From Rosa chinensis (lineage: Eukaryota; Streptophyta; Magnoliopsida; Rosales; Rosaceae), in NCBI RefSeq assembly GCF_002994745.2, contig NC_037091.1:2845501-2909500 (forward strand): 64,000 nt of DNA. The letters run 5' to 3'. Shown one piece after another: positions 59,894 through 64,000 of the stretch. The translations under genes and the position numbers were made by a program. Numbering within the stretch: position 1 is the stretch's first letter; the number at the start of each line of letters is the position of its first letter. The notes beneath the pieces are model-generated. The model was not told where the DNA came from. It made no database searches and saw only the letters and a program-made list of their open reading frames with translations.

Positions 59894-60402
59894 GCAAGTG
59901 CTAAAATAATCTGACCAACAGATAGGAGATTATAAGCTAGTGAGGGAACAACTAGGACAGATTCAAGGGTTAAGGTATCAGATACAACAATAGAACCTTC
60001 TCCGGTGACCGGAGTTAGAGTACCATCAGCAGTAGAGACAATATTTTGAGAGGAACGTCTAAGGTTTTTCACAAGACTAGGGTCATTGGTCATATGATCA
60101 GATGCACCTGTATCAATTATCCATGTATTATTCAAAGTAGCCTTACCCTTCATACCTGACTGCGCTACATTAGCGGAGGCATTGTCGAGATGCTCTTCCT
60201 CTGTAGTAGCAATAGCCGCCTTGCCCAGATTCTTTCGCTGTTTCCTGGTGAATTTCCACCAATCAGGGTAGCCAATCACTTCATAGCACCGCTCCTTGGT
60301 ATGACCTACTTCCCCACAGACAACACATTTTTTGTTTGCGTATGGGTTTGGTTTGTCATGAGGACGGCGTGGAGAAGGACCTGGTTGGCGTTGAACGGCC
60401 AT
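59788..60402 (-). pseudogene. copia gag remnant and protease
   Basis: The ORF starts only about 25 residues before the zinc knuckle CVVCGEVGHTKERC, so the gag body upstream is deleted. The aspartic protease active site DTGASDHM follows. The frame breaks near 59890 and continues in the neighbouring ORF. Confidence 0.88.
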
Positions 60403-61914
60403 TGAGGAATTTGGGGTTTGTTTGTTTTTTTTTTTTTTTTTTTTTCAGGTTTGGTTTTTCTAGGGTTTCAAAAATTCAGGGATGGCTTGATTTTAACGGT
60501 GGTGGTACGCAGCGGTTTGTGGTGTGCTTTGGGATTCAGGATTCAGGATTTAGGATTCAAAGGATGCAGGCAAGTTCAAAGGATTGAACCTGCTCTGATA
60601 CCAAGTAGAAAAGAATACTTTGATTTTAGGGTTTTCAATAATAATACTATTCATCCCACAAAGGGGTATATATACAAGGACAAGAGAAGTAGTCTAACCA
60701 TAATAGGAAAGAATCATTCCTATAATTACATGATAACCTAAATAAATCAGAATCATAATTACATAAGATTTACAGCTATTCTACATGCGCTACGGTTTCC
60801 GAGGTAATTTGAATCTTTTCAGTTTATGGATTTGGTTCTGTATCTTTGAAGTATTTGTGAGTGGGTTTCTTAAGTTTCTTCACTCTTGTGTGATTCCTTC
60901 TTTAATTTATTGAACGGATTGGATTACTGGCATGATACTCATATGAAGATATAAATCCTCTAGTTTTGTTTTGATTGGGGATGGAACAGAAAATTGAACT
61001 ATCGCCAAAAATGGTACTCAGAAAAGTACTGCTGTTGGTGTTTGATGGAAATCCCGTTGTGTTAGAGAATATATTATCAACACAAGTTCAAATTATTTGG
61101 ATTTGAAATTAGAAAATTTGGTTTTGTTCTTGATATGCGTTATTTGGGGTTCTAGAAACATTGGATGGGTATTACTGTTTTTATGTGTATTGTGTTAAGA
61201 AACTAATTAAGATACATTCATTCTGGTTGCTGTTTAGAAATTTAGTGAAATTAAAATCTAAACTTTTGATTCTATTTTCTTGTCATACAATATTTGTTTC
61301 TAACCCATGCTCCCCTGCCGAGAAGAGGAACAAGTGCGATGAGCGGCAGTTCGATTCCAACAAGAGGCCTCCTCACAGAGCTGGACTCAAAGCTGCTGTT
61401 GCATTGCCCGTTGCTTCTGAGCAGTACGTTAATTCTTTCTGTTTGTATTTTTTTTTTTACCTGAATTCCTTTGTGTTTCGGAATAGTAATTCAGTATTTG
61501 TCATCGATTTTGTACTGCTGCAGATCTCAATTTGCCTCCAAACAAAACAACAAGGCGTACCCTCGCCGGCGCCCTCGCTGTACTCCGGGAAATACTGGTC
61601 CACAATCTCGTGATACTCCGCCGAAAAGAGGTGATTTGATGAGTTCAGATATGTTTAGATATGGTTGCTTGTTGTTATTTTGAGTGATGAGTAATGAAGC
61701 ATTTCTTGTACGCGGTTTGGTGTAGATACTGGTATTGCCAGTGAGAAGGAATGGGGTATTAGCTTGTTAAACGAACATGTGAAGGAATCCAACACTAAAG
61801 AAGATGGAAGTACTTGGTACCGAGAAAGCGGGGAGAAGCTGGGGAACACTGAGTACAGATTTAGGTGGACAAGGATGGGTGGTGCTTCTCATGACTCCTC
61901 TTCAGAGTGGAGTC

Positions 61915-62002
61915 AACCATGACATAACATAGTTTAATTTACATATACATGACTATCATTCTTCGCTTGTTCGGAAACTCAACCATGACATAACATAGTT
62001 TA
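61915..62002. repeat. ~24-bp direct repeat spanning the stop of the truncated locus
   Basis: TCAACCATGACATAACATAG occurs at about 61914 and again at about 61978, 64 bp apart. The first copy contains the stop codon of the truncated host ORF. The second copy runs into the TSD of the retroposon at 62019. Confidence 0.8.
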
Positions 62003-63200
62003 TTAGGCATTTGTATTTATTCCCATTTACAGCACGCGCCTAGAACGCGCCTTGAGAAAAAGAAAAAACAGTGAGAGTGTGGGGTTCTCTCCCGGTCGAA
62101 CGCCGCCGGCATCTTCTACCGCTGCGTCTCAGCCGGGAGGGGATTTGTCTGGAGGCGGCAGTTTTTGATTGGCTCTACCCTTTGTCTACCATCTCATGCT
62201 GGTGTTTGGTGTGGTTAGGAGGAGGGTGTGTGTGTGTGTCAGTTGCAGATCCGCCGTCGGCCGTGAAGGAAGGGAGATCCGAATGCAGCGGTGGGTTTGA
62301 GAGGGTTTAGGGGGTTCTGTGTCCTGATCTGGTGTCCTCTTGTTTCCAGATCAAACTTGTCTGGGCGCGTAGCTGGTTGTATTGAGGATCTCTGGTGATC
62401 TGATGTCAGATCGGATTCTCAGTCAGGTTTCCAGTGAGCTATTCCAAGGGTTGGGTGTTGTACGGTGTGGTGGGCTGTGGATTTGGATTGGGAGGCTTCG
62501 ATGGCTAGGACGGTTGGTCTTGATCGTCAACTGATGGCAGTGTTGGTGGAGGTTCTGAGGGGCGGCATAAGGTGGTTTTGATGGTAGCAAAGGCGGGAGG
62601 GCTCCTGGGGTTGGGCTGGGTTACTGGAGTTGGGCGGGGCTGTCCTGAGTTGGGCCCTGGCCTTGCCCCGAGGGCCTACCCAGTTTTGGATCTGGTTGTG
62701 TTGGCCCAGGAGAAGTGCTGCATCTCCTTTTGTTTTTTCGTTGCTTGTTGTTGTTCTGTTGTTTGTTTTTGTGTTTTGTTTTTCTTTGATCCTTTGTGGT
62801 CGTGCTTGTGGCTGAATTCAATACACCGCTGATCGAGTGATGATGTTATTACACCTGCAACTATCACGTGTATTCACTTCTCAGGAGGCGGAGTTGACTC
62901 GAGGTTTTGTCAATCCTTCATGGGTTTAGAGCTGCTACCCAGGTGGAATGCCGACGTCGTCTTACCAACTTTGTTTGGCAGTTTTGTCGGATTATGAGTC
63001 TTCTTGGTCGATAGGACTATTTTCTTGTCTCATGGTGTACCGGAGATTTGGTAGCTCCATTAGGAAGTTATGTTCAGGCCTTTTGGTTTGACTCTTGTTA
63101 TAAGTGACCCATTAGTGGCTCCAGATTGTATCGTTCATACCACTTGTAACATCTTCCGTATGAATGCACTCATTTGATCAAAAATTAGGCATTTGTATTT
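62002..63200 (+). mobile_element. polyA-type retroposon, second family member, 17-bp TSD
   Basis: A perfect 17-bp repeat, ATTAGGCATTTGTATTT, lies at 62002-62018 and 63184-63200. The body (62019-63183) opens within 25 bp with CTAGAACGCGCC and CTCTCCCGG, as in the element at 14435. The 3' end is a short A stretch (TCAAAA) rather than a long tail. No recognisable protein motif; the ORFs at 62071-62310 and 62572-62832 have no known domain. Non-autonomous, LINE-type mobilisation inferred. Confidence 0.82.
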
Positions 63201-64000
63201 GATCGAGATTAATGTGGAAAACAACACTAAAGTCTTTGTATGTGTGTCTACTTCTGTTCATACTCAAGAGTCTAAAACAAATTGGGGCAATTATTGGCTT
63301 TGATTTTATAAGTGTATTTAATTGGATTTATTGATCTCATTGACAGTGGTGGGAGAAAGTGACTGGACCGGATAGAAAGAGCTAGGTATATCTCTTCCTT
63401 GTTTCTATCTTCAAATCCTGCCAATTCAATCCTATTCAGAAAAAAAGAGGATCATGATTATGCAATCTAAATATTGAAGTACTTTTGTATTCATCCATGT
63501 TTCTAGAATTTCTGAAATGAACACTTTCCACTGCCGTGGCAAACAAACTCAAGACTGTGGGCATGGAATCACAATTATGCACAACATACTAGATTACCTA
63601 ATCATGTTCATACATCTCAATTATTGATCTTTCTGCGAATATCACTATTATCTGTCATTGGTATATATTGGCAGACATTACTTTGATTTTTTTTTTTTTT
63701 TTTCTGGTTCTTAAATAGAGGCATGATTCATTGGATTGGAGAAGCTACGTACAAGAGCTTGACTTGTCTTCCAACCTGTTGGAGTCAGTGTCTTCCAACC
63801 TGTTAAGAAAGAGCTCCCAGTTGGCTTTGTTAACTCTATTAATACCTAAGCTAGAATTGACCAGAAAACCCTGTGTGAAAATGATTTTATTTAATTAAAA
63901 CAATTGAACCACTTTAAATTTTAACAAATCCTTCAAAATGTATGTTCTGATAAAGTCTTTTCTTATTTGTCATTTCAACTTAGTTGTCATGATGCTTCTC
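63201..64000. other. Right-edge intergenic DNA
   Basis: AT-rich, with a T run near 63685-63704. No ORF, repeat or RNA gene could be supported. Confidence 0.5.

Larger units (their letters stand above)
56477..60785 (-). mobile_element. Ty1-copia retrotransposon, minus orientation
   Basis: Two 182-bp LTRs at 56477-56658 and 60604-60785 differ at about three positions. Read on the minus strand they run TGTAGAATAGC...TTTTCTACT, so the 3' end is not the usual CA. The primer site TGGTATCAGAGC lies next to the 5' LTR (about 60592-60603), and the purine tract TTGAGGGGGAG lies next to the 3' LTR. Gene order gag knuckle-protease-integrase-RT-RNase H fits Ty1-copia. Most of gag is missing, and at least three in-frame stops plus a frameshift make it non-autonomous. 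Confidence 0.95.
55816..61922 (+). pseudogene. Disrupted, truncated host gene (uncharacterised plant family)
   Basis: The ATG at 55816 opens MVDVPEFKAPISETNRSNSE. The exon is cut at 55885 by the TRIM-copia block and resumes at 60791 to a donor at 60803. Further exons that join in phase with each other are about 61321-61423, 61524-61630 and 61726-61922. The last encodes TGIASEKEWGISLLNEHV and STWYRESGEKLG, then RFRWTRMGG, and ends abruptly ...SSEWSQP-stop. This resembles the middle of a longer Trp-rich plant protein family I recall only loosely; in that family sequence continues well beyond this point. I could not join exon 1 to the exon at 61321 in phase. I therefore read it as a truncated copy further broken by retroelements. 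Confidence 0.5.

Overview
This window is eukaryotic nuclear DNA from a flowering plant. Genes have GT-AG introns and AT-rich intergenic DNA, and the proteins are plant-specific: a FORKED/VAN3-binding protein, a chlorophyllase and an EPF-like secreted peptide. Transposable elements of every major plant class are present. The lineage looks eudicot, and woody or herbaceous Rosaceae would fit, but the sequence alone does not prove that.

Left part (about 1-25 kb) is gene-rich. In order it holds: a seven-exon VAN3-binding/FORKED-like gene (+, 2323-5597); a four-exon LIFEGUARD/BI-1-like membrane protein (-, 6891-8618); a two-exon chlorophyllase whose only intron appears to be GC-AG (+, 12269-14152); a small RNA polymerase III subunit, RPC9/CRCP-like, with an 8-nt first coding exon (+, 19435-20815); and an intronless Ulp1/NEDP1-type protease with about 190 extra, partly repetitive residues between its catalytic Asp and Cys (+, 22020-23753). 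Two polyA retroposons with perfect target-site duplications (TSDs) lie between these genes.

Middle part (25.6-40.5 kb) is mostly transposons and non-coding DNA. A decayed hAT-like element (25639-29905) holds a Mutator-like element (25935-29317). That holds a ~190-bp tandem repeat, and a second Mutator-like element (27092-28635) sits exactly at the repeat junction. A TRIM retroelement (30912-31260), a small EPF-like peptide gene (-, 33344-33760), a 326-bp Mutator-like miniature element (35938-36263) and a 1.15-kb Mutator-like element (39342-40488) follow.

Right part (40.6-61 kb) is retrotransposon-dominated. A degenerate Tat/Grande-like Ty3-gypsy element (about 40.6-55.17 kb) carries an antisense ORF region, an inserted hAT miniature element (44810-45416), an inserted 3.4-kb solo LTR (47360-50762) and a 61-bp tandem repeat. 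It stops at a CACTA-type terminus. Beyond it, a TRIM (55886-56476) and a Ty1-copia element (56477-60785) lie end to end, with one shared 5-bp TSD around the pair, inside a host exon. That host locus (55816-61922) looks like a truncated gene. A third polyA retroposon (62019-63183) lies just downstream of it.

The strongest leads are the TRIM-copia composite insertion, the protease with an insert inside its catalytic domain, and the nested DNA transposons. All family assignments come from reading motifs by eye; no database search was run.
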